A DNA stretch of 64,000 nt, taken from Zonotrichia leucophrys gambelii (lineage: Eukaryota > Chordata > Aves > Passeriformes > Passerellidae). Position 1 is the first letter of the stretch; each line of letters begins with the position of its first letter. Shown here piece after piece: positions 47,641 through 61,408 of this stretch. The position numbers were made by a program, and so were the translations under genes. The stretch is from positions 18,540,038-18,604,037 of the forward strand of contig NC_088173.1 of the NCBI RefSeq assembly GCF_028769735.1, in the 5' to 3' direction. The notes under the pieces are model-generated. The model was not told the origin of the DNA. It did no database searches and saw nothing but the letters and a program-made list of their open reading frames with translations.

Positions 47641-50600
47641 AAAGAAAATGATGATGGAGAAAAAAAATCAAGTTCATTGCACAGAGAGTAAAAAACTTTT
47701 AGGATTTTAGTACTGTCAAATCACATATGTTCTTTTCCATTTCACTCAGTTGTGCTTCTATCTGAGTTGACAGAGCTCCACTTTTACATCTGCCAGAGGT
47801 ATTGCTATTGTAAGTTTACCTAGAACGTACTATGCCATATCCTAGTTGCCTGTCTTACACGTTGAATTCATGTTGCCTTAAGCAGAACACATACCTGATC
47901 TCAGAATGGCAAAGAATAAAAAATCCAAAGCAAATCCAACCAAAAACAACTGTCTTCCTTTGATCCTCAGCTGCCAGTATTGCAACCTGAAATTTTGGTT
48001 CTGTGTTCTGCAGTCAAGAGACCAAACCATACTGATGTCAGTAAGTTCTGCACAGCAATAGGGAAGCACTAAGAGATACAAAAAAGGAACTGTGAAACAG
48101 TTTCCATTTAATTCAGAAACAAGAGATTTATCACCCAAAATTTATGTTGATTTATGTTTTACTCAAGTCTGGTTGCAGGTGGGAGGAAAATGTGAAAACA
48201 GGCACCAGAATGGGAACTGATATACACAGAAATAATCTGGGTCTTTGCATGTAGAGACTTGATTTTGGCTGTTTCGCTTCCAAAGACCCCCACGAAGAAG
48301 TGGCCAAGAGATTTGTTAGATAAATCAGTTAATACAAATAACTATGTTCATCAGCTGAGTACAGAAAAATAATGTGTAAATTTAAGACGAAAATGTCAGA
48401 GTTTGGTCTTGCAGTTCATATTAAGATTGTTCATATTAAGAAGTCTTAAGATTGTTGAAGTAGTTAAACAGTTGCTGAGACAAGACTTCTGCTCTTACTG
48501 AAGGCAAGTTGAAGAGGACTTGAACAGCAGTATGTATAGCTACTATAAAAAAAAGTAGTAAAAAGTCAAGACATGTACATGTAGCATGTGGACCTTGTCT
48601 AATAGTACAATAAACAGCATAGCTACAGAAATATTGGATGACGTGAAAAGTTGAATTCCTGCTAGAGAATTGGGAGAATGTGAGAAGAAGCATGGAATGC
48701 ATTAAACTGGTGTATATATATGCTTTTATTTCTGAGGGAAAAACATGTGATGTTCCGTTAAGATGTGCTAGTCTGTTAGTTGTTCAGAAGTCCAGAAGAG
48801 GTTGGTTCATACATTTTGTCACCAGAATGAGAAACAAAGCATTTGCCCTAAACTTGTACACAGGAATGTACTTTGGAAAAAACAACTTAACCTACTTGTA
48901 CACACAGAGGTGGATAACTAATTCAGAGCCTTTTCACAGGAGAGATTCAAATGTCCATGTGGACACTAGAAAGCGGCTGCTTAGCATGAATAGACTGAGA
49001 TAGGTCTTGAGAACAACACTGTAAGTTATCGACAATATCCAAAATAAACATCTCAACAGAAACCAGTCTACAAACTCATTTTCTATGTCCTTCAGAGTTC
49101 ACATTACAAAGAAAAAAAGTGCTAGTCCCAGACTCAATGTTGAAATTGCAGCTTTCTATCTGTATGTTGGAGAACAGTTTTTGCAAGACATAATGAGGAC
49201 CAAGTCTACCACAATAATAATTCTGGGTCATGTCTCTATGGACTACTTCTCTTTGTTTTCTTCTAACTTTGTTTTTTTTTGGCATGTATGTGTGCTTGTG
49301 CTTGTGAAAAGAGCAGCAAAGCAGATACTATTAATGTACATTGAGTTTGTGTGATTTTTTTAACTGATCAGTATAAGTAGCTGTGTCCAGAAACAAGGTT
49401 TTGAAGAATGACTTAAAATATTTCTCTTTTATGATTTATTGGGAGAGTTAAATTGTCTTGTTACTAGGAAGTAAAAATCTAAGAATTTACTTGGCCTACA
49501 GCAACTTAGTTTACATACTTTTGTTTTGTTAAGAAAGGCTATTTTGTACTAAACCAAGGTTGGGTTTACCATTCCATCAGACTTACTGCAGAATACAAAG
49601 ATGACTGGAACAAAGATACAAAGATGACTTCCTGACTAGAAGACAAGGGAGAAGGAGAGGTGTGATATTTTCATTTGTCTGGAGCCATGTAATCATGTCC
49701 AGTTATAAATCTGTTGTCAGTTCCGCTGATCAATAATGGGTAGCAATAAGCACTACTAGTCTCCAGCTTGACACTGATGAATGGTATAACCAGGAATGGG
49801 ATAAATCTCCTGATAACAGCATCTAGATTCAAAGAAGTCATCCATCTTCTTTCTTTCTCCTGTCCTTCATCCCAAGAACTTAGTGCTCTAAATGAGTACT
49901 ACTCCTTTTTTCCCTGTCTCAAGATGTGCTTAGCTCTAATTTTGCTTCAGTGCCATCTTGCACATATGCATCTTCCTATGCAACTCACTAATTACTCCAT
50001 TCTTCCATACAATTTCAACTAAGAGCAAGAGCTTTAAGTACATAAGTATTTCCGTTTCACTACAATGAATTTCAGAAGAGAGAAACAAAAAAGAAACATT
50101 CATCATGCAGCAAAGATACCTTTCCATGAATAAAAAGCCTAGCAATCTTTAAGGCTAGCTAAAGAAAATTTTATTTTATTTCTTCCTGGGAAAAGAGTCC
50201 TAGATTTCTATACGTGTGCATATATGTGACTGTACATTTATTTTATGTATTTATTTAATTTCAAGTAGCTTTAACTTTAGGTTCCCAAGTCCACAAGAAC
50301 CACATGGTTCACTACAGGTAGCACTAACTTATGCCAGTGTGACTAAGAAAACTGAGTTTGGCTTGCACATTTATGCAGCAGAGATGGAATCTATTCATCC
50401 AACACATCGTAGAAAAAAATTGTTGAATTTCTTTTTGTTTTAAAGCTAATACAGTTATTATTAGCGGACATCATGCTGGACTTTACAAAGATGTTTCGCA
50501 GAAAGAATTGAGGCACCTGCACAGTGGAAAATATTTATTCTGCCCAATTTTACCTAGTATAAAACCTAAGTTCTTTATTTCCACAAACACTATTAAGCCA

Positions 50601-52440
50601 GAAGTTAAATAATGCAGATTTTTTGTGGGATTTGCAGAATTTGATGATGACGATTTATTTCAATGTTAGTATATTTTTCTGTTCTAATCAAATTTTGTGC
50701 AAAGAAATACCTTCTGCAGATTAAAGATTGAAGTAAGGTGTTTATAAAGCTAAAGAGCCCGTTCCTATCTCAGAAAAAATATAAACTTAAAATATTTTTT
50801 TGCTCTCAGTATAATTTAGGTTTAATTTCCTTATTTGATCTCAATATAATTCTTTTTTAAAAAGCCTAGCTAAGTTTTTTTGTTGTTGTTTTTTTTTGTT
50901 TTTTTTTTTTTTTACTGGTGTTAGTTCAAAACAAAGCAGCAAAACACATTAATGAAAAATCACAGAATTTTCTTCAACTACAGTGGGTTGGAAAACTATG
51001 TTCTCCTGATGACCTGGAGAGGTGCCACCTGACAATAAGGTGAAACACAAACACACTGGATTAGTAAAAGACAAAGTAAAACTACAACAGTTTTAAGAGA
51101 AGGGTACCTGTAGTCTTTCATAGTTTCCTTCTCTGAGAAGTGAATCATGTAAGTATAGATCCATTTTATGCCATCTCACAGACTTTGCAATGCTACTTTT
51201 CAATTTATCTCACATTTCTTGAATACACAGGAAACCTTCTCAATGACACCCTCTGAAACTTCCTTTGATTATTGCTATACTCAAAAATCCACCTAAAGTA
51301 GAACTACCGTAGTCCCAAATAGACCTTGTAGGAAAGGGGAAAATGTATTATAGAGGACAAATCACATCACAATAGCCTATTATTTTGGCTAACACCTGCT
51401 TAAACAAAAGGCACTACCAACTAAAGCCTTCTGTCAGATTTAGAATGCACAATCATGCCCTAGATAAGCTTACCTAATTTTAACATAGCAGTACACATCT
51501 CAGTCTTCTTAACACACCAAGCAGCAGCCCTTAAATTCTGTGGCTATATACCACTCATACACAGATCATTTTGTGGCCAGTCTGCAATTTTATCACCTAA
51601 ATATCTATTCAACCAATGAAAGACAGCTGCCAATCAATTACAGAGTAGACTAGACGTGACTGGAGAGAACCAAAGCAAAAATAAGATTATCAGGACAGAG
51701 GTTATACCTCTAAAGTCTCGTACAAAATATAAAGACAGGAAAAATTCAACTAGAGATGTTAAATGCTCAGATAAGTCTTGCTGTCAATAGTCATGATGGC
51801 AATGAATATAAGTGAAAAGATGACACTGAATCAGTTTAAAAAATATATGCACGTTTGCAGCTTTTTTTTCCCCTTCCAATTTTTGGCCACTTCCTCACCT
51901 TAACATTTTACACGAGAAGTTTGAAGTACTAAATATCAAATCTATAACCATCATTCAATACAGCCCAGAAAAGTGAATTAATTTGTTAGCAGTACATTTC
52001 TCAGTAATCATGGTGCTGTCATGAAATAACACTTTCTAAATCCATTTTAAAAACATTGTTACACTTTCCCACCTTCTTTTAGTCTTTTATGCAGTGTTCT
52101 GGTGCAATAGCAATTATTTCTCTAGCTTTCTCACCTGTATTCTCCATGTCTCAGGAGGGTATTATATATTTCCTCTGGACAGTCAGACAGGGAATAACAC
52201 TACAAAAAGCAACATTTCTATGTACATTTTTCTTACTGTAACACTCAAACAATATGAGCACATTGATATATGGTCACATTTAACTTGCTGTTTAGTATGT
52301 TAGAAGTCAGATGACTAGACATAAGAAAGCATATTACTTGAGACTTAATTACTATATAAAGTTGAAGGAAAACTCTGTGGCACTCTATTTTAATTTAAAA
52401 AAACATCCTTATTTTGTATTTATGTGTTTTATAGTCTTTG
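47641..52440. other. AT-rich non-coding DNA
   Basis: No gene or recognisable element. Short internal duplications occur at 48414-48441 (15-bp period) and 49593-49629 (14-bp word repeated at a 23-base distance). A T-rich tract with G interruptions lies at 50875-50913. The 107-codon frame at 48680-49003 begins at GTG and matches nothing I know. Confidence 0.55.
50875..50913. repeat. T-rich low-complexity tract
   Basis: About 39 bases almost entirely T, interrupted by single G residues (TTGTTGTT near 50880-50890). It may be an old poly-A tail on the minus strand or a simple repeat. Confidence 0.85.
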
Positions 52441-52444
52441 TAAT

Positions 52445-52498
52445 TATGTAATTAGTAGTAGTAATTCATAGCAGTAGTAGCAGTAATAATTAGTAGGA
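52445..52498. repeat. Degenerate TAG-type trinucleotide microsatellite
   Basis: Repeated TAG/TAA/CAG triplets (TTAGTAGTAGTAATTC, then AGCAGTAGTAGCAGTAATAA) form an imperfect microsatellite. It borders the GC-richer block that begins at about 52500. Confidence 0.75.
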
Positions 52499-52499
52499 A

Positions 52500-53300
52500 A
52501 ACTCGGCACTTTGGTAAAGGGGTGTAAAGCCACTCTTGTGGACCCTAGGACTGTCATCCACTGGGCCAGGCTGGGACTGCAGAGCCTGGCAGGCTCACCA
52601 GGGTGCTAATGTTCCCAGAGCACTGCTTGTTGTGGCTGCTGTCTGTTCTGCAATGCTGACAAACACCCATCTGGCAGATCTGTCTTTTCAAGGGCACCAG
52701 AGCTGAGAACAGCCCTGGGAAAGCTGTGGGGAGAAGGTCTTATCCAAACATTGACCAGAAACTCTCCAGGGCAACCCTTTTCCAATCCACAAAAATGCTT
52801 GAGGTGAAGAGGGAAGAGGCCAATTAGTCCAATGGATAAGGTTCTGCAGGGCTCCCATCAGGGTTCTTGGAGCTCTCCATCCTCTAAACAATTCTTGTGA
52901 GACTGGAGGTCTCTGGTCAGGTCCCTGACATATTCTTTAGCCTAAACCAAGATCTCATGCCTCAGGATGTGTTTGCAGGACGTGTTCCCTCCCACTGGCA
53001 TGGGCTGAATTCCAGCGACACTTCTCTGGGAAAGCTGGAGCTTATCCAATCTGTTTATTGGGATCACATTGCTTTGCAGTCCATGTGTGGCCATTCACTT
53101 CCTTAGTAGGAGCTGAGGACTTGAGATGACCTTGTTTGGAAACTGACCTCTTTCTCTCCAAGCAAAACATCGACCTTTGCCTTCTCCTGCCTGATATTGC
53201 CACTGTCATGTGCCACATCCCTGTCCTACAGCCTCCTGTGCCTCTCTCACAGCTCCCGCTAGAGTGACACGGTGCTAAGGAAACCACCATCGTTTAGATA
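52500..53300. other. GC-richer block of unknown origin
   Basis: About 800 bp with noticeably higher GC and more CpG dinucleotides than the surroundings (for example near 52504, 52981, 53017, 53170, 53257 and 53291). Open frames on both strands (52688-52891 minus, 52897-53106 plus, 53042-53290 minus) are short and overlapping, and I do not recognise a family. It starts abruptly after a TAG-rich microsatellite. Candidates are a retroposed transcript, an unrecognised LTR or ERV internal fragment, or an exon/promoter of a long non-coding RNA. I see no splice pattern or poly-A tail that decides. Confidence 0.4.
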
Positions 53301-54149
53301 CCTAGTTTCCACACCTCCATATCAAAGGGCAACTGCACAGCTGATGAGGAAGCTGAAATTAAGGTCACGGTCTCCAATTTCTTGAGATTGAGTCCTTCCA
53401 AAAATTCCCAAAAGAGGACTACTGGAAATTCTCCTTGCAGCAGAGACTGAGGTCAGGCATTCCTCAGTGGGCAGAAAAGAAATCCCAGTGGGATTGTGGG
53501 TGTATGGTTCTTGTCAAGATATAGATAAACAGTCAGAAACCCACAAAGGCAGGATTTAAATATAATTATTCAGAACATCTTTCTTATGTTTGATAAAATG
53601 CACAGGTTATAAACTAGTACATCCACCAGTATTAGATCCCTGTGAAGTCATGTTGAATGGTGACTGTTTTGGCAGAAAGATCTAGGCAGTCTGGCTTTCC
53701 CTTATTAGCTCAAAATCGCAACCCATGCTTTTAATTAATCCTAAATAAATCTTGTACTTGTCACTATTTGACTTACAGGATTCAGAAATTAAAATAAATT
53801 TTCAAATAATTTCTTAGTTAAAACATATGTAAAGTCCAGACTCTGTACTCCCCAGGTGTCAAGCTATTAGTGAAGCAAATATGAATATTAATTCCAAATC
53901 TAGCAATAGTATATTTCTAACACAAACATACAACAAAATAGGCAGCCTTCACAAACTACATCCAACTAATTCCTTAACATATCACTTTTCTGTCGAATAA
54001 GATTAAAAATCTTGCAAAGGTTCAGTACTACACTTGAAATGAAAGAACTCACATATACAAAACTGCAGAGTTTCTAAAAAGAATATTACAATTTAAGATC
54101 CTATTAACTTGAAGAATTTCATGCCTAGAGTCAAATAAAAAACATAAGT

Positions 54150-54240
54150 AAAAACCCAAAAAAACCAAAAACCCCAAAGGAAAAACACACATACCATACC
54201 ACTACCCCTTCAAGAAAAAGAAACCACAACCCCAAAACAT
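54150..54240. repeat. A/C-rich low-complexity patch
   Basis: Runs of A interleaved with CCC and CC words. The composition is similar to the tract at 47443-47640, but shorter and with some G. Confidence 0.7.
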
Positions 54241-57200
54241 TTGTCTACGCAAAGCTTCTTGTGACAGCATTTAAGTACTTGGCTGAAATCACTATCAGTT
54301 TAGTTCATTACTTCTCTCAGTTCTACTTTGTTCCTCTTGTGTCATTGGTGTTCTAAAACTGTATAACTTTTGTATATGTACCATTTTTTTCCTCCTGTAC
54401 CAAACACCGTACTCACCCCATTTCTCTTTTGTCAACCCCTTGATGCACTATGACTATTTTGTCTTCTCTTTTCCTCTTACTATACCCTAAAGCCTGAGCT
54501 CAACAGATGTTAATGTCTTCCAACTCATACTAGTTTTTCACTTAATTTCTCATTTCTCGTTTAATTTTTTTAATGAAATGTTACGGAAGCATTTTAATGG
54601 AGTTCAAGAGCTCAGATTAATGAACAGTTATGAACAATTCATAACTGCTCTTCCTGAAGACAAACCATAAAAGAAGGTTTTCATCAGATTTTCAGTTTTG
54701 TGAGTGCCTGAGGATAGCAAAGTACAGTGGGGACAGCTATAAAGGGAATTAAATGTATTCCCTATTATTATAATGTTTCTGCCTGCTAATTAAATTCACC
54801 CAGGGGTAAGGATCATCCAAAACCACTGCATCTTAAACTCTCCATACATTGTATAAGCATGATGCACCTTGGAACAAGAAATTCCTTCTTGTTTGTGCCA
54901 ACATTCACTTGTATACTCATACACTTACTGTGGATTTTATTGTCTGTTTGGAAGAAATCTACTCTTAAAGAGCTGATAACAAACTTTTGAAAAAGATTAA
55001 AGCACAAAGTCAGGATCCAGGTTTCTATACAGCCTACTTAAAATACAAAGCAGTGATCCTTTGAAGTTTCTTAAACAAAGTAGAATTGGTTCCTACCCTA
55101 AATTCACATTTACAAGTAAAAATCAATTTTAAAAAATCCATTTTAAAAGATCCCATTTTTTTCCTCTCTGGATTGCTTTGTTTTCATATATTCAATATTT
55201 CTGACAACATTTAAAACCTAACAATTTTGAGCACATCAAAAATTTCAATAGCTGACTTTCTCAGTATGCAATGTCAGCTGATTTACATAACAAAATGCAA
55301 CAGGAGAGAGAGATTTTTAAGAAAAAAAAGAATTTACAAAATGCTGAAGTTAAAGTTTTCCTTTAAGTACTGTTTATCAGTATATCTGTGTCAGATTATG
55401 TCCTAGTAGATGCAATTCCCACCTCATGTTGCCTGCAAAATGAATTGTAGTGTTGTATCTTTCCTTGATTAATATGGGAAAGAGCTCCTTTTAACTGAGC
55501 AGAATTTAGCCTTGAATAAAAGGGTCATGCTGTCTTAATCAGCCATTTCTTCAAAGCAGTAAGTATAGATAACATTCAATCAGCCTTATGTCTCAAAAAA
55601 CTTATTGAAACTACAATTATACTACAGAAAAAAGCATTTTTATTAAATAAAAATTGGCTGAATATTATCAATAATGAGTCTTCCATCTCCATTAAATTCT
55701 TCATACTATCAGAAACACAGGTGTGAGTACTTTCCTGTCCATATTCCCTTTCATTACTGATATTACATTTTTCATTATACAGAACAGCAAGGAAAAGAAC
55801 ACAGGGGGAAGGGGGAAATCAGTCACCATCTTTTCATTCAATTGAAATGATGAGAAAAGAAAGACTATTTATCTTAATTAATGCTCATCTGAATCAAGTT
55901 CCTGCCTCCTGAAAGTAATACAAAGCTTCCCCAACCAGAAGAAAAAAATCCTCTGTTTTTTTAAACAATAAAAGCAAGTGATAGGAGAAAATTAATATAT
56001 TTTATTAGCCATATCACCCTTGACATGCAGTTCTTAGACTCAGCTAAGGTTGATAAGAAAAATAAAAAGGAGATGCCAAGCAAACAACAAACAAGGGACA
56101 AAGAAGTTGGCATATAGATATTCTAGGAGTTTCAGACCAAATAACAAAGTGAAACATTAAGACAGATAGATAAAGCAAAGCAGAAAAATACATATGGCCA
56201 TTCTGAAATCAAGTGAAGTATCTGCACTTAGCAATAAACAGAAATAATTTTGATTCAGTCAAGGCTTTGGAAGGTATCTAGCTCAGAGCAGTCCTTACTC
56301 TGCAGTTGAAGAGCATTTACAGACAGAGAGATGGGAACTGGGAGGGAAGAAAAGAGTCCTGCAACCACCGCCTGGCTGATGACCAAGATGAAGCTGTAAA
56401 ACAGCTTTTCCTTGGAGAACTCTCCAAAAAACCCCTTTGTTTCTAGAATACAACATTTTTTTGAAACTGAAAATACTGCAAAGGTTCTGATTTCCCTAAC
56501 TTCTTAAGATCCCAGTAATTTCCAGTGATGTGTTTATAATAAAAAAGCCTAACGCTTTCTTCAAGTTCTTCCCTTCTTCTGTCTCTGATAGACCATTGTG
56601 GGGAGGAAACATCAGTTTGCCTTACTGAAATCTGATTATTTTAGGGCTGTCCTATGACACCAGAGAAAAGACAGTGCTCTCGTTCCAAAAATGGCTGAAG
56701 CAGGCAGTTTCAGACCTCATCACATTCCATGCCTTTTGTATTACTTTAAAGGAAATGAATTACAAAACACTACTGTTTCTCTAGAAGTGCTCAAAGTACC
56801 CAAAACCCTTCATCTATAATACTTTGGTTTAAAAAAGAAAAACACCAGGTCAAACAGAACCCTTCATCTTGGTATCTTCAGATATCTTCCGATATCTTCT
56901 GGGACAAACTGGAGCCTGGCCTTTCTATTTTACCACATTATTAAGTGCCATTTGTGATCTTCAATCTAGCCACAGCAGATTAAATTTGTCAATTAGTCTG
57001 ACCCTTCACTTGCCCTTCAGCCACTTTAGAACACCAGGCTTAAGAAACTCAGTATTAAAATATATTGTTAAATGAGTATCATTAATCTCTATTGTAAAAG
57101 AACAAGAAAAGTTCTCCAGCACTCTGTTCTTGTCTGTAATGGGGTAGGAAACTTGTAGCAACAGGCTCAGGATATTACATACAATCTGCAGGATTTTTTT

Positions 57201-60200
57201 ATGTTCTTTTTTGGCTTAGGCTGAAGATGCTTCTTCTTACTATCACCTGAGCTGCATTCAAGCTGTTCTAGTATCAATAGCTCTGTAGCCTTTTAATATC
57301 TAGGAATATTCATATTATCCTCTCATCTTTAAGCTATGTTAATTGCTATTTTATTCAGGCTTATGCTTTTAGTATGGTAGTTTAGAGCTGAACCCCAGAG
57401 AGAGCATTCTGGAATACAATTTTATACCTTTTTGATTTGTGATTTTTTTTTTTGCCTTCTGTTACAGCAGCAACCATGCCAGCAAATCAAAATGAAGTTA
57501 GGTATTCACGCATGCCTATGTGTGAAATTAGATGCAGAAGTCCCAAGTATGACCAAAATTACCTTTTGATGTCTGTTGACTTCTTCTTCCTTTACCACCC
57601 GTTGAAAGAATCATTGCATTGTGCATTCTAACTTCCCATATCCCAGTAAGACTGACAGTGAAATTAATATTGAAAATTAAATACTTATTTATGCTACTTC
57701 AGTAACCTTTAGAAACTCCGAGGTAACATGGTAACTACTGTGAAGCGGCATCAGATTTCTAAATGGCAGAGGACCATGCATTCTGAATCATTGTGTGTAT
57801 TATACTAAAGCAGATCAGTTTCTTTACTATAGTCTGAAAAACAAGGATCAAGAGGTTCAAATTCACTCTGCTGCTGGGCTTTGTTATCTTATAACAGAGA
57901 TAACAAGCAAAAAATTTAAACATGGCCTTAAAGTATGATGTCCTAAAAGCGTAAATTTTTTCCATTAGTTTGTCTGTGAGATTTCACTTTTCTCTCCATA
58001 TTCCAAAAAAGGGAAAAAAAATCCCCTCAACAATATGAAGACTAAAATGACAAGAAACAATGGGGAGAGATCCCAAGAAAATAGGAACGTCTTTCCTGCA
58101 ACAATTTCAGAGTGAGAAGACAAGTTAGAACCAGAGTAGAAATGAATGTGAACATTTCACTAGGATAAGGACATTTTTCATTACAAAGTTTCTGATATAC
58201 CACATGTCACAGTACTTAAAATTCAAAGCTGCTCAGATTGTATTCCATCCAAGGTACTTGCTGGTTGTATTTCTTGGGTATGTAATTTACTTGACAGGCA
58301 GAGTTTAAATGCTTTAAAATAAACCATTGTACCAAGAACAGATGCAGTGTTGTAACACAGCTTTAAGTTTTACTGGACTTTTAAATGCAACCAATTTGTT
58401 AGGGTGAAATCTTTAGAAATTAACCCTAAAACCTGTAGCTAGAAGAATCCATTTGCATTGCCTTTTTTCTCCCCTCACTGAATCACTCAAACCTTTTCCA
58501 TTATTCATATGCAGAGGCTTCTGTAACTTATTATCTGTAGTGTAGAAAACTTGGCCTGCTGCTGTGACTGCAGCACCTATGGCTAATCTATATCTGGGGT
58601 GAGCACTGATGAAAACCACAGTCAGCAAAAGATTCTGCTGAATACATCAAAAGAGATTAAAACATTACACTGTCTTTTTATACCTGCCTATCCCATTCTC
58701 TATTTCTTCTAATATATTAGATAGAGCGGTTTTTGTTATGTTTGTTTGTTGTTATTTTAATTTTTGTTTCATCAGTATTTTAAAACTATAACTCTGTGAT
58801 GAAGGTTGCCTCCCTTAAACAAAAGTTGTATGAATACAAAAATTCTTAAAATGAAAGTCTTCACTAGTCCACCATTCTTCTAACTCAGATAAACACCCTA
58901 AAACACATAACCAGTCTACTATTTCACACTGAAAATAGCATATCCCATTCCACATTCCAAATATTCCAACAGGATAAGTTATGTGATATAGTTGATAATT
59001 GTAATAAACATATTAGAGTATATACATTCTGAAACTGCAAAGGCAAAATAAAAAGTGAAAATAGAGTCAAGGTGATCAAATTAAAAATTTCCATGACTAA
59101 TTTGTTATCTCACAACAGAGATACTCAAACAATAACGTTAAATATCATCCTGGTTAAGTGGCCTAATTTTGGATACCAACTGGAAAAAAAGATGGCAGTA
59201 TCAATTAAACCTCAGATTTCTTTAATACATGCTTCATGCTCTAAAACGTTTCTTTCTCCTTCTTGACTTGCTGAGAAAGGCTTTATAAATTTTTTCTGTT
59301 TGTATTTCAGTTGAGTTGACAATGCTTGTCAAGGTTACCTATTTCTCTTATTAATTAAACAACCACTCAATTTCATTGCTAGATGAAGCTGTGAGGATTT
59401 GCATGCTTTTCTATTTTTTAATCTTAGAATCTTGATACTTATAGATAACTTTTTGAAAGCCTATGTAAGGTTTAAAAACCTAAACAGAAATAACATCAAA
59501 CTAATCAATAGTTTCAAGTACCAAGTAATAACTTATGAGGAAAGAGTCAGCTATTAATTTGTAACAGAAGCTGGTGGAAGCCATACAGAAATGAACAAAC
59601 AAAACTGATTATATGCAAAGGTTTCTGCTCTCTTGTGGGCAAGCCTCTGGATTAAATAAAAGACCTCAGAGGCAGACCATGAGTGGAGAAGGTGAATGTA
59701 TTGGTCAGTTCCCAACCCTCGTTCAATCAAGACTGGCAGGCTCTGCAAAATTTTCTAGTATTTTATTGAAACATTGGTATAGACCAACCCTAACACTTAA
59801 CTTTGGTATTCACAGAGCAAATAGAGTTTCATTAATTTATTGAAAATATTGAGATTAAATCATCACATGAAAAGAGAGTGTTATTTTAAACTAATGAAGT
59901 TTTACTGCAAATTCATGATCTTAACAGCCAAGCATTTTCTAGTAAACATACTTTCTCGTGTAAAAAATTGTCAGACCTATTATGAACTCTAGCTCTAAAG
60001 TCAGATGAATTAACTATTCTTTGCCAAGCCAACAGCCCTTCTACTCACAATCTGTGGAAATCATCTAGAAATTAGTAAGGAAATGCACCATTTTCTGGCA
60101 GATATCTACAGTTCAAGCATAGACCTAATCCAAACTGCTAGGATGATCTCTCTGTCCTTGCCTCCAGAACAGGCCAAAACATGAAAGTGACAACACCCTG

Positions 60201-61392
60201 CAATTTGCTGCTTAGGTCTAAGAATGGCAAGTTCTATGCAAATAAATGCCAGATAATCAAGGCAAAAAGCCCCCAGAACGGAACAGAAAATTCCACAAGC
60301 AAGCAAAGATGTGTGCATATAACAGAGGTGCCACAATACTTAACATGGTAGTTTACATTGGCCATATGAGACACAGTATATGTGGCCAGGGGCAGCAGTC
60401 AGAAAGAAATGAGCACAAGACATTATTTTTATGTACACACAGGGATGACCAATGTTGAAGCGAAAAATAAATATACTGAATTTGAATAAATTGTTTTCTT
60501 TGGCTTCCACAGACTTTAGAGCAGGACCAGTTAAAGATCTTTCGTGAGAGGAAGAAACCACCGTTATTTTAATTGATTTAGCTGTACAACATAGGTCTGG
60601 ATTAATTGTCCCAAATAGTACCAATGACTGGGATTTTTTTTCTTTTGTTTAAAAAAAATCTTCAAACTTTTAATTATTCAGCAAGTTCTAGTGTAAAAAT
60701 TAATTTGTAGAATTAAAATCAGGAATTGATGTACTCTGTAAGAAAATAAAATCAAGAAAATTTCTCCATCCATTTTGTGGAATAATGTATCATTTGCAGC
60801 AACATCCTGAGAAAACCATAATTCCTCACCCTGGTGGAACCTATTTCCAGGATCCTCACAGAAATTAGTAAATACACCAGCATACAGGAATGAACTCCTA
60901 ATTTCCATTTAAGTGTACAAAAGCCCGTATGAAGTTTAATCCTCCCAACTAATAATCATACTGGCCATAAAGCCTAATACAATACTCTACTATGAACTCA
61001 CATTTCTTTTGCTGATCCAGTCTAGCAAGTCTTGTACTTCTCTCTTGTACTGAGAAGGTGAAAATGTGTTCTACATTGTATCTTGCACTTTTCTTTGCCT
61101 TGCCTCACGTATCACTACCTGAAGAACTCTGCAATTTCTTAGTAAACAAGATATTGCCATCCATTCTTTTCCTTCTTTTATGCTACATTCCATCAGTGAC
61201 TTTATAATAAAAGAATGTTCAGACCCAAATACTTAAAACTAGTTATGAGTACAGAAAAAACCCTCTTGGTTCTTAGACAAACACTTGAAAGGATGTTTTA
61301 GTGAAATAAATATTGCTCTACAAGAGGCATAAGAAGCCTGAAAATGATCACATCCCGGTCTCAAGCCAGAAATAGATCAAGACCTATTACCA

Positions 61393-61408
61393 TTTTTTTT
61401 TTTTTTTT
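61393..61408. repeat. Poly-T tract
   Basis: A run of about 16 T residues followed by GTAGTAAAGG. No adjacent retroposon was recognised. Confidence 0.85.

Noticed and set aside
47407..47691. 94-codon Pro/Lys/Asn-rich frame
   Set aside because: It is produced by a G-free A/C-rich low-complexity tract, so the composition explains it fully.
48680..49003. 107-codon plus-strand frame
   Set aside because: It begins at GTG, has no recognisable domain and lacks splice or promoter context.
50957..51040. Possible CR1 terminus (ATCACAGAAT followed by GGGTTGGAAAACTATG)
   Set aside because: The spacing between the two blocks is wrong and the downstream ATCATNGAGTCCAA segment is missing, so the resemblance is too short.
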